Below the pieces are notes generated by a model, which was given only the letters and a program-made list of their open reading frames with translations, did not search any database and was not told the DNA's origin. Position numbers and translations under genes: made by a program. From Dictyobacter aurantiacus (lineage in GTDB: Bacteria > Chloroflexota > Ktedonobacteria > Ktedonobacterales > Ktedonobacteraceae), in NCBI RefSeq assembly GCF_003967515.1, contig NZ_BIFQ01000001.1:4836001-4900000 (forward strand): a stretch of 64,000 nucleotides of DNA, read 5' to 3'. Shown piece by piece: positions 44,887-53,210 of this stretch. Within the stretch, counting starts at the first letter, position 1, and every line of letters starts with the position of its first letter.

Positions 44887-44941
44887 GGAATGAAAAAGGC
44901 GTGCCCGATGCACGCCTTTTTCATTCCTTATTGTATGCTGG
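44873..44941 (+). terminator. 32-bp hairpin overlapping the end of the PAP2 gene
   Basis: Arms 44873-44904 and 44910-44941 are perfect complements around CCGAT. The left arm includes the last four PAP2 codons and its stop, and the right arm ends 7 bp from the stop of the convergent XRE gene. A run of five T in the stem (CCTTTTTCATT) could aid termination. Confidence 0.85.
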
Positions 44942-44948
44942 TCCTGGT

Positions 44949-45347
44949 TTATTGCGGTGTCAGGTGACGGGAGATCAGGAAGGAGCCGATATTGGTGATG
45001 TTCTCGATCTCGCCCCCGTCCAGCAGGTTGACGATGCGCTTGATGACTGTACGGCGCGGCTGACCGGTGGTTGTGGGCACGGTAAAGCCGATCACGCGTG
45101 TATACTCGGGCTCGCGCTCACTACGAATCGCTTCCGCCATCATCTCCAGCAGTTCCGCGATATCTAACCCCAGCGCCCGCGCCAGGCTCTCCAGCACCTT
45201 GGCCGAGGGATACTTCTGCCCACGCTCAATCTCTCCTACATAGATCTCTGAGAGACCAGCTTTCTCTCCCAACTCTTTAATTGTCAGATTGCGATACTGG
45301 CGTTCCTGGCGTACGACGCGCCCCAGTGTTTCCTGTAAATCAGCCAT
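44949..45347 (-). CDS. XRE-family transcriptional regulator
   Basis: 132 aa. The N-terminal HTH_3 domain is clear: VVRQERQYRNLTIKELGEKA, then GLSEIYVGEIERGQKYPSAK and LESLARALGLDIAELLEMM. The C-terminal 55 residues (VIGFTVPTTTGQPRRTVIKR, then VNLLDGGEIENITNIGSFLI) are of unknown fold and might form a dimerisation or ligand-binding part. GAGGGG precedes the ATG. Two matching dyads upstream (45432-45474) look like its own operators. Confidence 0.9.
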   Translation of the reverse strand: MADLQETLGRVVRQERQYRNLTIKELGEKAGLSEIYVGEIERGQKYPSAKVLESLARALGLDIAELLEMMAEAIRSEREPEYTRVIGFTVPTTTGQPRRTVIKRIVNLLDGGEIENITNIGSFLISRHLTPQ

Positions 45348-45431
45348 CGTTCATCCCCTCATTGTATTTCACCCGATAGTTGTTGTTCTTTATTATATAT
45401 GTTTTCAGGACTCACTGGATGATTTTTACCT

Positions 45432-45474
45432 ATGCTGAGAGCATTGCTCCAAAAAACTCACATGCTAACAGCAT
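45432..45474. promoter_or_regulatory. Paired operator dyads upstream of the XRE regulator
   Basis: ATGCTGAGAGCAT (45432-45444) and ATGCTAACAGCAT (45462-45474) share ATGCTnAnAGCAT. Their centres are 30 bp apart, about three helical turns. They lie 85-127 bp upstream of the XRE start, as expected for cooperative binding of a dimeric HTH protein. Confidence 0.6.
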
Positions 45475-45606
45475 AGCTATCCCCTATCAGTATCGCTTAC
45501 GCACCTGCTATATTCAAGATAAATAAATCGTCGTCAACGTCGTGGATCCCGGGTTCCCCCTAAAGGCGTTAACTAAGCCGAGGAATGACCCCCTGCGTTC
45601 CCCAAG

Positions 45607-45710
45607 CGGGAGGTGCAGGAGGGCGGCGAGCCCTCCTGCCGGGGGGCGGGGTGTCCCCGCCAACCCCTTTTTCTCTTTTTATGCGCCGCCGCAGGCGGCG
45701 CGAGAGGAGA
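45607..45710 (+). repeat. GC-rich palindromic repeat cluster 3
   Basis: One unit of the family: GCAGGAGGGCGGCGAGCCCT with its complement CTCCTGC, GGGGTGTCCCC, and CGCCGCCGCAGGCGGCG. It lies 30 bp before the DUF4177-like gene. Confidence 0.75.
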
Positions 45711-45739
45711 AAGGAATAAAAAAGAGGAGAATAAGGATT

Positions 45740-46021
45740 ATGTTTTTTTCACCACAACCATTTGCACCGAGATTAGCAGATCATGAGGTGCGCTCATACT
45801 TACCAATTCCGACCATCTATGATTCGGCGCCCGCCAGACAGGCGCAGTGGGAATACCACCTGCTCACCATAAATACCCGTGAGGATGCGCTGGCGGATGC
45901 CGAACAGCTCAACGAGCTGGGGAAAGATGGCTGGATCCTGGTCAATATCCTGGATGAGCGCACCTCGGGGAAGGGCTCCCACGTCTACTACTACTTTGTG
46001 CGCCAGAATTTGAATGCTTAA
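45740..46021 (+). CDS. DUF4177-like small protein (93 aa)
   Basis: The C-terminal part (QWEYHLLTINTREDALADAE, then QLNELGKDGWILVNILDER and VYYYFVRQ) has the WEY...LNELGxxGWxLV pattern of DUF4177-type proteins, a small beta-alpha-beta fold of unknown function. AAGGAT precedes the ATG at 45740; the open frame upstream is repeat DNA. It lies 30 bp before clpP in the same direction, so the two are probably co-transcribed. Confidence 0.75.
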   Translation: MFFSPQPFAPRLADHEVRSYLPIPTIYDSAPARQAQWEYHLLTINTREDALADAEQLNELGKDGWILVNILDERTSGKGSHVYYYFVRQNLNA

Positions 46022-46051
46022 CTCGCAGACTGTTAGAAGGAGAAGATAGAT

Positions 46052-46663
46052 ATGATGGCTTCCAGTGTACTGGTTCCGACCGTTTTAGAGAATACCGGAC
46101 GCGGCGAACGCGCCTACGACATCTATTCGCGCCTGCTCAAAGAGCGCATCATCATGGTCAATGGGACCGTTGAGGATACCATGGCCAACCTGATCGTGGC
46201 CCAGCTCCTGTTCCTGGCATCTGAGAGCTCGGAGCGCGAGATCAACATGTATATCAGTTCGCCCGGTGGCGTCATTTCCGCCGGATTGGCCATCTACGAT
46301 ACGATGCGCTCGCTGCCCTGCCCGGTCGCTACGACTTGCGTCGGCTACGCGGCCAGCTTCGGCACTATTCTGCTGCTGGCCGGTGACAAGGGTCGGCGTC
46401 GCTCGCTACCCCATGCCCGCATCCATATGCACCAGCCCCTGATCCAGGGTGGCATCGGCGGTCAGGCGACCGATATCGACATCCATGCTCGCGAGATCCT
46501 CTACACCCGTGATGTCATGAACGGCATTATCCAGAAGCACACAGGACAACCCCTGGAGCGCATCCGCCACGACACCGAGCGTGACTACTTCATGAGCGCC
46601 GAAGAGGCCCTCGAATACGGCATCATCGACGAAGTCCTGCCCCTGGCCGACAAAGAAGGATGA
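46052..46663 (+). CDS. clpP: ATP-dependent Clp protease proteolytic subunit
   Basis: 203 aa. The serine peptidase core of Clp. The catalytic Ser is in GYAASFGTILLLAG (usual form GQAASMG), the His in IHMHQPLIQGG and the Asp in HDTERDYFMSAEEA. YISSPGGVISAGLAIYDTM is conserved. The Tyr and Phe around the Ser are unusual variants of the GQAASM motif. No clpX or clpA is nearby. AAGGAG precedes the first ATG; a second ATG follows directly. Confidence 0.95.
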   Translation: MMASSVLVPTVLENTGRGERAYDIYSRLLKERIIMVNGTVEDTMANLIVAQLLFLASESSEREINMYISSPGGVISAGLAIYDTMRSLPCPVATTCVGYAASFGTILLLAGDKGRRRSLPHARIHMHQPLIQGGIGGQATDIDIHAREILYTRDVMNGIIQKHTGQPLERIRHDTERDYFMSAEEALEYGIIDEVLPLADKEG

Positions 46664-46665
46664 TT

Positions 46666-46722
46666 TATGTGGGAGGTGCAAAACCTGCGTGCTGAGCACG
46701 CAGGTTTTGCACCTCCCACATA
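46666..46722 (+). terminator. 27-bp perfect hairpin between clpP and the VOC gene
   Basis: Arms 46666-46692 and 46696-46722 are perfect complements with loop TGA. It begins 3 bp after the clpP stop and ends 8 bp from the stop of the convergent VOC gene. Confidence 0.8.
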
Positions 46723-46729
46723 TAATTGT

Positions 46730-47095
46730 TTATAGCGGACAACTCACCTCGAAGAGAATATCATTGAGGGCTGTAAAGTAAAAGCCGTAGCTGCCCCTGA
46801 CCTTCTTAGGCTGTTGTGGAAGTGGCAACCCTGCGGCTGCCAGGCGATCATAAGCCTGATCTACCTGATCGCTTGTTTCCAGGATAAATCCAAGATGGAA
46901 ATTTTCAGGATAGGGCTTGACCTCGCTTTTAAATGCGTGCATGTTGCTCAAAACGAGTAGAAAGCCATGTCCATCATCCATAACGGCGACGGCATCGCCC
47001 TTTTGCTCCTGAAGCCGGAAATCGAAGTAATTCTGGAAGAAGTCTCGTGCCATAACCAGATCATCGACACAAAGATTAATGTGGTTGAGTCGCAT
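46730..47095 (-). CDS. VOC/glyoxalase-fold protein
   Basis: 121 aa. Vicinal-oxygen-chelate fold of two beta-alpha-beta-beta-beta modules: MRLNHINLCVDDLVMARDFF, then FDFRLQEQKGDAVAVMDDG, ENFHLGFILETSDQVDQAYD and a final LNDILFEVSCPL. Candidate metal ligands are H5, the His of FHLGF and the Glu of FEVSCPL. Close families include glyoxalase I and bleomycin/fosfomycin-resistance proteins; the substrate is unknown. The ATG at 47095 has GGAGG 7 nt upstream, and that site lies in a perfect 7-bp hairpin. Confidence 0.88.
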   Translation of the reverse strand: MRLNHINLCVDDLVMARDFFQNYFDFRLQEQKGDAVAVMDDGHGFLLVLSNMHAFKSEVKPYPENFHLGFILETSDQVDQAYDRLAAAGLPLPQQPKKVRGSYGFYFTALNDILFEVSCPL

Positions 47096-47099
47096 AAAA

Positions 47100-47117
47100 A
47101 CCTCCATAATTGGAGGT
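47100..47117 (-). promoter_or_regulatory. Hairpin sequestering the VOC gene ribosome site
   Basis: In the minus-strand message ACCTCCA-ATTA-TGGAGGT is a perfect 7-bp hairpin that buries GGAGG, the ribosome binding site of the VOC gene. It may control translation (RNA thermometer or protein operator). The rest of 47118-47521 has no gene I can support. Confidence 0.55.
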
Positions 47118-47521
47118 CCGATATAACGGTGCGTCACGTCATCACCGTGGGTTCGACCCTTGTGGTCAAAAATCCCCTTTTTGCACACATCGGACCTCAA
47201 CAAAATCAGCAGATGTACTTCATCTGCCGTTATCGTCATGGGTCCGGGCGCTGTTTGCCGCGCGGGGACAGTTACCCTCAGCGCGCTGTGTTGCGGAGGG
47301 CGACCGGGCTACCTGACCGGTCATGCCTTTTGACGCAGGCATCATAACACATCAATAACCCGTGGTCAATCGCCAGTACTCCCCCCCTTTTTTCAGAAGA
47401 AACTCTGCATGTATCTATTGTGAGCAATTTCAAAGAAGTTTTTTCTGTCTGGAGACCATATACTGGTTTTATATATGAGTGGCCGAACTTAAAATACAGA
47501 ACAGGCATGAGAAGGATAGAC

Positions 47522-48307
47522 ATGGGTAAAGTGCATTCAAAAGATGGTACCTTGATCGCTTTTGATCGTTTGGGTGAGGGGACGCCGCTGATCCTGGTCG
47601 ATGGGGCCATGTGCTATCGAGGATTTGGGCCGATGGGAGAGCTGGCGCCAAAGCTGGCTACGCATTTTACGGTGTTCAGCTACGATCGTCGTGGCCGGGG
47701 CGAGAGCGGCGATACGCTTCCCTACGCAGTTGAGCGTGAGACCGAAGATCTTGACGCCCTCATTCAAGAGGCCGGCGGATCGGCTTTTGTCTATGGGATC
47801 TCTTCGGGCGCGGCCCTGTCCCTGGTCGCGACCGCTAGCGGACTCGCCATCAAGAAGCTGGCCCTATATGAGCCCCCCTTCAACCTTGATGAAGGTACGC
47901 GTGCGCAATCGTTGGCGGCCCTGGCACAGATCAGACGCTTGAGCGCCGAGGGCCGCTGGGGTGAGATGGTCGAGGCCTTTATGAGGCAGGTTGGTCTCCC
48001 GGCCGAGGCTATTAGCCAGATGCGCAACGCGCCGATGTGGTCAATGATGGAGGTGCTTGCTCCTACACTGGTATACGACCTCACTATCGTGGGCGATGGC
48101 TCTTTGCCGCGTGAGCGAGCCTCATCCCTCTCGATCCCCACGCTCGTCATGGCTGGTGGCGCAGGCTGGCCGTGGATGCTCGATAGCACGCAAGCCCTCG
48201 CCAGCACTATCCCCAATGCCCAATACCGCGTCTTGCTGGGTCAGATGCACGACGTCTCCGCCGACGCCATGGCTCCCGCTCTGATCGAATTCTTCACCGC
48301 GTCATAA
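47522..48307 (+). CDS. Alpha/beta-fold hydrolase
   Basis: 261 aa. HSKDGTLIAFDRLGEGTPLI and FTVFSYDRRGRGESGDTLPY are typical of the fold. The nucleophile elbow is YGISSGAALSLV (GxSxG), and the His is probably in LLGQMHDVSADA. The acid residue is not obvious: the strand-6 region VMAGGAGWPWM lacks a clear Asp. The substrate is unknown. AAGGA lies 5 nt before the ATG at 47522; the earlier in-frame ATGs are less supported. It is convergent with the SDR gene 23 bp away. Confidence 0.88.
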   Translation: MGKVHSKDGTLIAFDRLGEGTPLILVDGAMCYRGFGPMGELAPKLATHFTVFSYDRRGRGESGDTLPYAVERETEDLDALIQEAGGSAFVYGISSGAALSLVATASGLAIKKLALYEPPFNLDEGTRAQSLAALAQIRRLSAEGRWGEMVEAFMRQVGLPAEAISQMRNAPMWSMMEVLAPTLVYDLTIVGDGSLPRERASSLSIPTLVMAGGAGWPWMLDSTQALASTIPNAQYRVLLGQMHDVSADAMAPALIEFFTAS

Positions 48308-48330
48308 CACATCATAAGATATATCAGGTG

Positions 48331-49092
48331 TTATGGCCATCCTTGTTCTTCTAGCGGGCTGACGATAACCTCGTTGAGAACCAGCTCGGCTGGCGCGGCC
48401 GCCATCCAGACGATCAAGGAGGCCACCTCCTGCGGTGGTAGAGCTTTTGTCACCGGAGGGGTATTCTCCGATCGGGCCTGCCGGGCGTTCGCGCCCCAGG
48501 CTCCCCAGTTGGTTGCCATCCCGCCGGGATAGAGGATGCAGGCACGAATGCCATGCGCTTTCCCTTCGGCTGCCAGTGACTGCGTGAAGCCGGTCAGGCC
48601 AAATTTGGAGGCACAGTATGCCGCGGCATTTGCCCAGCCGCGCTTGCCGGCTACGGAAGAGATGTTGATGATCAGGCCGCGCTTCGCCTGCGCCATGTGG
48701 GGAAAGATAGCTTTTGCCAGCAGGAAAGGCGCGCGCAGGTTGACGTCTACCACATAATCCCAATCGTTGCTGGCCAACTCGACCACCGCGCCCGGAACGT
48801 CGAAGCCGGCCGCATTGACCAGCACATCAATGCGGCCCAGGGATGCGATGGTGCGTTTCACCGCGTTCACGATGTGATCTTCGTTCGTCAGATCTCCTGG
48901 CAGTGCGAGTGCGCGCCGCCCCAGTGCTTCCGTTTCTGCCCTGACCTGTTCCAGCTCATCGGCCCCACGCGCCAGTAGGGCGACGTTCGCCCCAGCCCCT
49001 GCCAACTCTAGAGCTATAGCGCGCCCCAGCCCACTACTCGCCCCCGTTACTAGCGCGACCTGTCCTGTAAGTGTTAAAGGATGGATAGTCAT
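48331..49092 (-). CDS. Short-chain dehydrogenase/reductase
   Basis: 253 aa. Classical SDR: VALVTGASSGLGRAIALELA, DVLVNAAGFDVPG, IINISSVAGKRG (Ser), YCASKFGLTGFTQSLA (Tyr/Lys) and RACILYPGGMATNWG. The end (ELVLNEVIVSPLEEQGWP) is like the 3-ketoacyl-reductase-like branch. Cofactor and substrate cannot be set from sequence alone. Likely a single gene, convergent with the hydrolase. Confidence 0.9.
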   Translation of the reverse strand: MTIHPLTLTGQVALVTGASSGLGRAIALELAGAGANVALLARGADELEQVRAETEALGRRALALPGDLTNEDHIVNAVKRTIASLGRIDVLVNAAGFDVPGAVVELASNDWDYVVDVNLRAPFLLAKAIFPHMAQAKRGLIINISSVAGKRGWANAAAYCASKFGLTGFTQSLAAEGKAHGIRACILYPGGMATNWGAWGANARQARSENTPPVTKALPPQEVASLIVWMAAAPAELVLNEVIVSPLEEQGWP

Positions 49093-49216
49093 GAAATAGT
49101 TTTCCTTGTCTGCAAATCTTTTTCATTGTGCAGGATAATGGATCGCGAGAGCAAGCACAGCAGTATACCACCTGAACAGGCTGAGGCAAAATAAGCCGCA
49201 GCAACGGGTACCTGGC

Positions 49217-50035
49217 TTACAACGGTTGGATGTGGATACTGTCGATGGTGAGCGATTGGGCGACGGTCGGTGTGGCGCCGAAGCGCAGCACGCCGCGTGG
49301 GGTGGCGACGGCATACTGGTTATCGAGCCAGGCTACAAAGCCCAGGGGACGGGTGGGTGGCTGCGGTGCGCGTAGCACCAGGTTGCCGTCGACCCAGAAG
49401 CGCGCCTCTCCGGCGCGCCATTCCAGACTGTAGCTATGCCAGTCCGTGATGTCGGGCTCAATCAGCGCCTCGCGTGCTCCGCTCAGCCTCTGCAGCCAGC
49501 GGGCGGCGGGCGCGCTATTCTGGCTCACACGACCCCAGACGGTGGCCAGGGCGGTAGGTAGCGTCGCCAGCAGTGCGCCGGGCCGCATGCTGTGGATGAC
49601 CTGGGCCTTCCAGCCCCAGCCGGGCACACCAGGGACCAGGGCCATGTCTGAGGGTGGAGCGGCATAAAAGAACCAGACCGCCTCCGGCAGCATGAGTACA
49701 TCGCCGCGTACCGAGAAGGGATAGTTCCAGAAGCCGAAGCCAGCTGTGCCGCGTAGCACCGTCATATCGTCCGCGCTGGTGGTCAGGCTGGCGGCCGGAT
49801 GGGATGCACGCGCCCGCACCTCCATGCGCAGGGGTGGGCGCCAGGGAAATTGCGCGCGCGGCAGTTTCCCATAGTCATCAATCTGGGCGTCGGCATAGTC
49901 CCCGGCCGGATTTTCTGGCAGCAGCATCTGTAGCGTTGCCGCCTCAAGCTGAAGTTTGCCAGTGCCGATACAGGTCTGCGTCCAGTGGGCATGAATGCCC
50001 TGCTCGAAGTTGTCGCTAAAAGCTGCCTGTTGCGT
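49217..50035 (-). CDS. ConA-like lectin/glucanase-fold protein with apparent ACG start
   Basis: 272 aa if read from 50035. TDWHSYSLEWRAGEARFWVD and FGFWNYPFSVRG, with APPSDMALVPGVPGWGWK, recall the concanavalin A-like (GH16/laminin G) fold; no catalytic ExDxxE motif is seen, so a binding role is likelier. The first ATG in frame (49927) would leave out the well-conserved-looking FSDNFEQGIHAHW segment. That segment is open back to the stop of the preceding gene (50090-50092) without ATG, GTG or TTG. An ACG at 50033-50035 lies 7 nt after AGAGGG, just where an ATG should be. Alternatives are a start at 49927 or a mutated start. Confidence 0.7.
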   Translation of the reverse strand, partial: TQQAAFSDNFEQGIHAHWTQTCIGTGKLQLEAATLQMLLPENPAGDYADAQIDDYGKLPRAQFPWRPPLRMEVRARASHPAASLTTSADDMTVLRGTAGFGFWNYPFSVRGDVLMLPEAVWFFYAAPPSDMALVPGVPGWGWKAQVIHSMRPGALLATLPTALATVWGRVSQNSAPAARWLQRLSGAREALIEPDITDWHSYSLEWRAGEARFWVDGNLVLRAPQPPTRPLGFVAWLDNQYAVATPRGVLRFGATPTVAQSLTIDSIHIQPL

Positions 50036-50089
50036 CTCTCTACCCTCTATCTCTCTATCTACTATCGGTGTGTCTTGCTTCCGGCACGT

Positions 50090-51118
50090 TTAATTCTGGT
50101 TGTTCGTTTCTACGTCCAGGGATATGACTTTACGTGCTGGAATTTGCAGCAACTCTTCCTCTAATCGCTGCCAGACCAGCATGTCGGCCTGCTGGTTATT
50201 GACCGGCTTATTCCTGGTTGCGGCCCGCATCATGGTCTCCGCCACCATCTGGCGGAAGCGCGAGAAATGTTCTTTCTGCTGGTGGTGGGAGGGCATGACA
50301 CAGAGCGCGATCTCCTCGGGTGCGTAGAAATCCTCGGGTTCAAAGGCCAGCGCTACCAGGTCCGCGTACTGCTGGACCAGGTCGGTGCGCGACTGCGATA
50401 GAAAGTAGTCAATCTGCGTGCTGGACACGAGCAGAACACCAGCGATCTTACCGGCGTACAGGATGGGATAGATGGCCGTACTCTTCTCGTGCTCGACGCG
50501 CGACGCCGGCATCAGATTATGCTCTTTATCCAGATTCTGGATGATGCCGGGCCGGCAGAGCGTCACCACGTTTCCGGCCAGGGACTCGGCTCCCAGGAAC
50601 ATCGCGTTCTGTTCGAGGTTGCCTACCCAGGGAGGTGTTCCCAGCCCTACGCTTTCACGCAGGCTGCGCACCTTCTTGTATGGGCCAGAGGGGGGCATGC
50701 AGCGCACTACCCAGATTGACATACCATGGCGCTCGGGGTCAAGCTGTCCTATCGCCTGCTGCAAGATCAGATGTGAGGTTGACCAGAAGCGTAAATTCTC
50801 GGTTGTGGATGCACGCGCCACCAGTACGCGGGCATAGAATTCGGCGGGGATGGTTTTCAGGGTAACTTCTTGTGGCGCGGCCACTATCTCGGCGACGCCC
50901 CTCTCTTCTTTTACCAGCTGGCGCATCTGCTCCTGGTAGCGTTGTGGTAACGCGTTAATCAGCTGGCGCAAGTTCTGTGGACGGGGATCTGACTCCCCAC
51001 CGACCCAGCGCGTAAATGTGATAGGCGTCACGTTCAGCGTATCGATGAGATGCTGCTTTTCTTTCGGGTCGCTGATAATTTGTCCTAATAATTCGCGCCA
51101 CGTCCGTGCTTCTTGCAT
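50090..51118 (-). CDS. HTH-GAF transcriptional regulator
   Basis: 342 aa. An XRE-like HTH is suggested at 18-60 (KEKQHLIDTLNVTPITFTRW, then PRPQNLRQLINALPQ). A GAF-like sensor spans about 90-270 (RASTTENLRFWSTSHLILQQ, then EKSTAIYPILYAGKIAGVLL). A helical tail follows. The architecture resembles the many HTH-GAF proteins of Ktedonobacteria, which are cytosolic and sense small molecules. The ConA-like gene lies 54 bp downstream in the same frame and strand, so the two are probably co-transcribed. Confidence 0.75.
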   Translation of the reverse strand: MQEARTWRELLGQIISDPKEKQHLIDTLNVTPITFTRWVGGESDPRPQNLRQLINALPQRYQEQMRQLVKEERGVAEIVAAPQEVTLKTIPAEFYARVLVARASTTENLRFWSTSHLILQQAIGQLDPERHGMSIWVVRCMPPSGPYKKVRSLRESVGLGTPPWVGNLEQNAMFLGAESLAGNVVTLCRPGIIQNLDKEHNLMPASRVEHEKSTAIYPILYAGKIAGVLLVSSTQIDYFLSQSRTDLVQQYADLVALAFEPEDFYAPEEIALCVMPSHHQQKEHFSRFRQMVAETMMRAATRNKPVNNQQADMLVWQRLEEELLQIPARKVISLDVETNNQN

Positions 51119-51244
51119 ATATTTACCCTAATTGCTGAATTCAACATGAAAAGCGCCTACTTGGAACCATGATACCAGCTAACAACTATGACGTCAACAG
51201 GAAAAAGTTATATTGCCATAAAAAAAGCCTTAAGGCGTAATCAG

Positions 51245-51306
51245 GAGAGAAGAAGAAAGAGCCAGCAAAAAAGCGCACTTTTTTGCTGGCTCTTTCTTCT
51301 TCTCTC
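51245..51306 (-). terminator. 29-bp perfect hairpin after the methyltransferase gene
   Basis: Arms 51245-51273 and 51278-51306 are perfect complements around CGCA. It lies 42 bp beyond the methyltransferase stop. Its A/T-rich inner stem (six A:T pairs) differs from the GC-rich cores of its relatives. Confidence 0.75.
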
Positions 51307-51348
51307 TTATGTGGGAGGATTTTCGTTCCCTCTTTGTATATATCGTCT

Positions 51349-52218
51349 TTAATTTTTAATCGCGACCATCTGCAGCCAGGTGCGGGGGATCTCGGTGAGT
51401 CCAAGCTCTTCTCCGGCCTGATAGACGGCGACTTCCAGGGCCTTTGCAGCCAGGGGCAGCGCCACGCCTGGCAAAGCACCCTCGATGAAGAGCCAGTACT
51501 GACCCAGGTCACGCCAGCCATCCAGCGAGATAATGGCGTCGTTCTGTTCTGTCTCGACGGTGGCGAAACCGCTCTGCTTGAGATCCTGGATATACTGATC
51601 CCTGGTCATCCATTGCATCGCCATCGCCTTCGCGTCGCGCGAGAGACGGGCCTCGGGATGCTCTTTTTTCAGCCAGCCCACGGCACGCCGCGTCCATAGA
51701 CGGTAGAAGCGTTCGGTGCCAGGCACATAGGTGCCCTCGTAGAAAGCACTGTTGCAGCCAAAAATACCTTTGGGGGCAAGGATGGAGGATACCTGTTTGA
51801 AGGCCGCCAGTTTGTCTGGTACCAGATGGATGGCATTACAGAAGAAGGCCGCGTCGACGTTCTGGACGATGCGTGGCAGGTCTTCGGATTCTCCCTGCAG
51901 GAAGTCTGCCGAGATGGGGAGCCCGGCTTCCTCCATGCCTTTTTGCGCGCGCCGCAACGCCTCCGCCGATGGATCGACGCCCACCAGCTTGATGTTGCTT
52001 ACGCGATCCTGCTTGACAAGTTCTTCCGCGATGAGACGGGTGACCGCGCCGGTTCCGCATGCCATGTCCACAATTGTCAGCGTCTCACCTGCTGTTTGTG
52101 GCTTGAGATGGGTGAGCGTCTGCTTCACCAGCGCGCGGTTCACCTCGGTATAGAATGCATGGGCTGCGAACGGCTCGAACGTATATAAATTAGTCTCATC
52201 AGTTTCAATAAGTCCCAT
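51349..52218 (-). CDS. Class I SAM-dependent methyltransferase
   Basis: 289 aa. Motif I is TIVDMACGTGAVTRLIAEEL, motif II VGVDPSAEALRRAQKGMEEA, and motif IV VDAAFFCNAIHLVPDKLAAF. A C-terminal cap includes WFIEGALPG-like hydrophobic parts. The substrate is unknown. The ATG at 52218 is preferred; an in-frame TTG at 52242 overlaps the AAGGAGG site. It lies 110 bp downstream of fabG on the same strand, which suggests a fatty-acid or polyketide-linked role, but this is weak. Confidence 0.88.
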   Translation of the reverse strand: MGLIETDETNLYTFEPFAAHAFYTEVNRALVKQTLTHLKPQTAGETLTIVDMACGTGAVTRLIAEELVKQDRVSNIKLVGVDPSAEALRRAQKGMEEAGLPISADFLQGESEDLPRIVQNVDAAFFCNAIHLVPDKLAAFKQVSSILAPKGIFGCNSAFYEGTYVPGTERFYRLWTRRAVGWLKKEHPEARLSRDAKAMAMQWMTRDQYIQDLKQSGFATVETEQNDAIISLDGWRDLGQYWLFIEGALPGVALPLAAKALEVAVYQAGEELGLTEIPRTWLQMVAIKN

Positions 52219-52328
52219 AATAAATGAAGCCTCCTTAACCAAACTGTTTGTTAAAGATTAGATCAATTTTAGTGGTAACTTGTTTCACTGATATGCGAAA
52301 TTGTTCGAGCAACGTTGAACCTCCTGAC

Positions 52329-53096
52329 CTACATGTGCATCGACATGCCACCATCGACGGCAAGTACCTGCCCGGTAATATATCCGGCCTCCGGCGAACA
52401 CAGGAACGCGGCGGCGGCGGCTACTTCGTCGGTGGTGCCGAAGCGGCTCAGCGGCGTGTTGTCCAGCATATATTTGCGCTGGGGCTCGGTGACGATGGAT
52501 GTCAATTCTGTTGGGATAAAGCCAGGGGCCAGCGCGTTGGCTGTCACATTACGGCTCGCCATCTCGCGGGCTGTACTCAACGTCAAAGAGATAATCGCGG
52601 CCTTGGAGGCGCCATAGTTGGCCTGCCCGGCCGGACCCATCAGACCCGCCACCGACGCGATGTTCACGATGCGTCCCCAACGCGCCTTCATCATGCCGCG
52701 CAGGGCCGCCTTGGTACATAGGAATGCCGCGCGCAAATTCGTATTCATTACATATTCAAAATCGGCCAATGACATCTGCAGGATTAGCTTGTCGCGTGTC
52801 GTACCTGCGTTATTGACGAGAATCGTTACCGGACCCAGTGCTCCGGTCGCTTCTGCGAAGAGCCGGGTCACATCTTCTTCCTTGCTGACATCAGCCTGGA
52901 CCGCGATACATTGCCTTCCCAACTCCTCGATACTGGCTTTGGCCTGCGCAGCCGCCTCGGCGTTACTGCGATAATTGATGACTATATCCGCACCCATCTG
53001 CGCCAGCCGCTGGGCGATAGCGCGACCGATACCCTGGCTGCTTCCGGTAATCAGGGCAACTTTACCCGTTAGTGGAAGAGGATGTTCATTTGACAT
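52329..53096 (-). CDS. fabG: 3-oxoacyl-ACP reductase FabG-type SDR
   Basis: 255 aa. NADPH-dependent reductase of fatty-acid synthesis, or a close SDR relative. VALITGSSQGIGRAIAQRLA is the cofactor motif and ILVNNAGTTRDKLILQMSLA is characteristic of FabG. Catalytic IVNIASVAGLMG (Ser), QANYGASKAAIISLT (Tyr/Lys), NVTANALAPGFIPTELT and GQVLAVDGGMSM complete it. Other fab genes are not in the window, so it could be a paralogue. It heads a likely unit with the methyltransferase gene. Confidence 0.9.
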   Translation of the reverse strand: MSNEHPLPLTGKVALITGSSQGIGRAIAQRLAQMGADIVINYRSNAEAAAQAKASIEELGRQCIAVQADVSKEEDVTRLFAEATGALGPVTILVNNAGTTRDKLILQMSLADFEYVMNTNLRAAFLCTKAALRGMMKARWGRIVNIASVAGLMGPAGQANYGASKAAIISLTLSTAREMASRNVTANALAPGFIPTELTSIVTEPQRKYMLDNTPLSRFGTTDEVAAAAAFLCSPEAGYITGQVLAVDGGMSMHM

Positions 53097-53210
53097 ACAT
53101 TTGTTCCTTCAATCGAAATAGTTTTGATGGCTATCTGGCTTGTTGTAGTATAGCATAGTCCCTCTAGCTCATACCAATTGTCTCCCCACCTGCGGTGGGG
53201 GAGGGGATAA

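Noticed and set aside
50090..50092. Stop-codon readthrough joining the HTH-GAF and ConA-like genes
   Set aside because: The two genes are in the same frame with one TAA between them, but a ribosome site followed by ACG before the second domain gives a simpler explanation.
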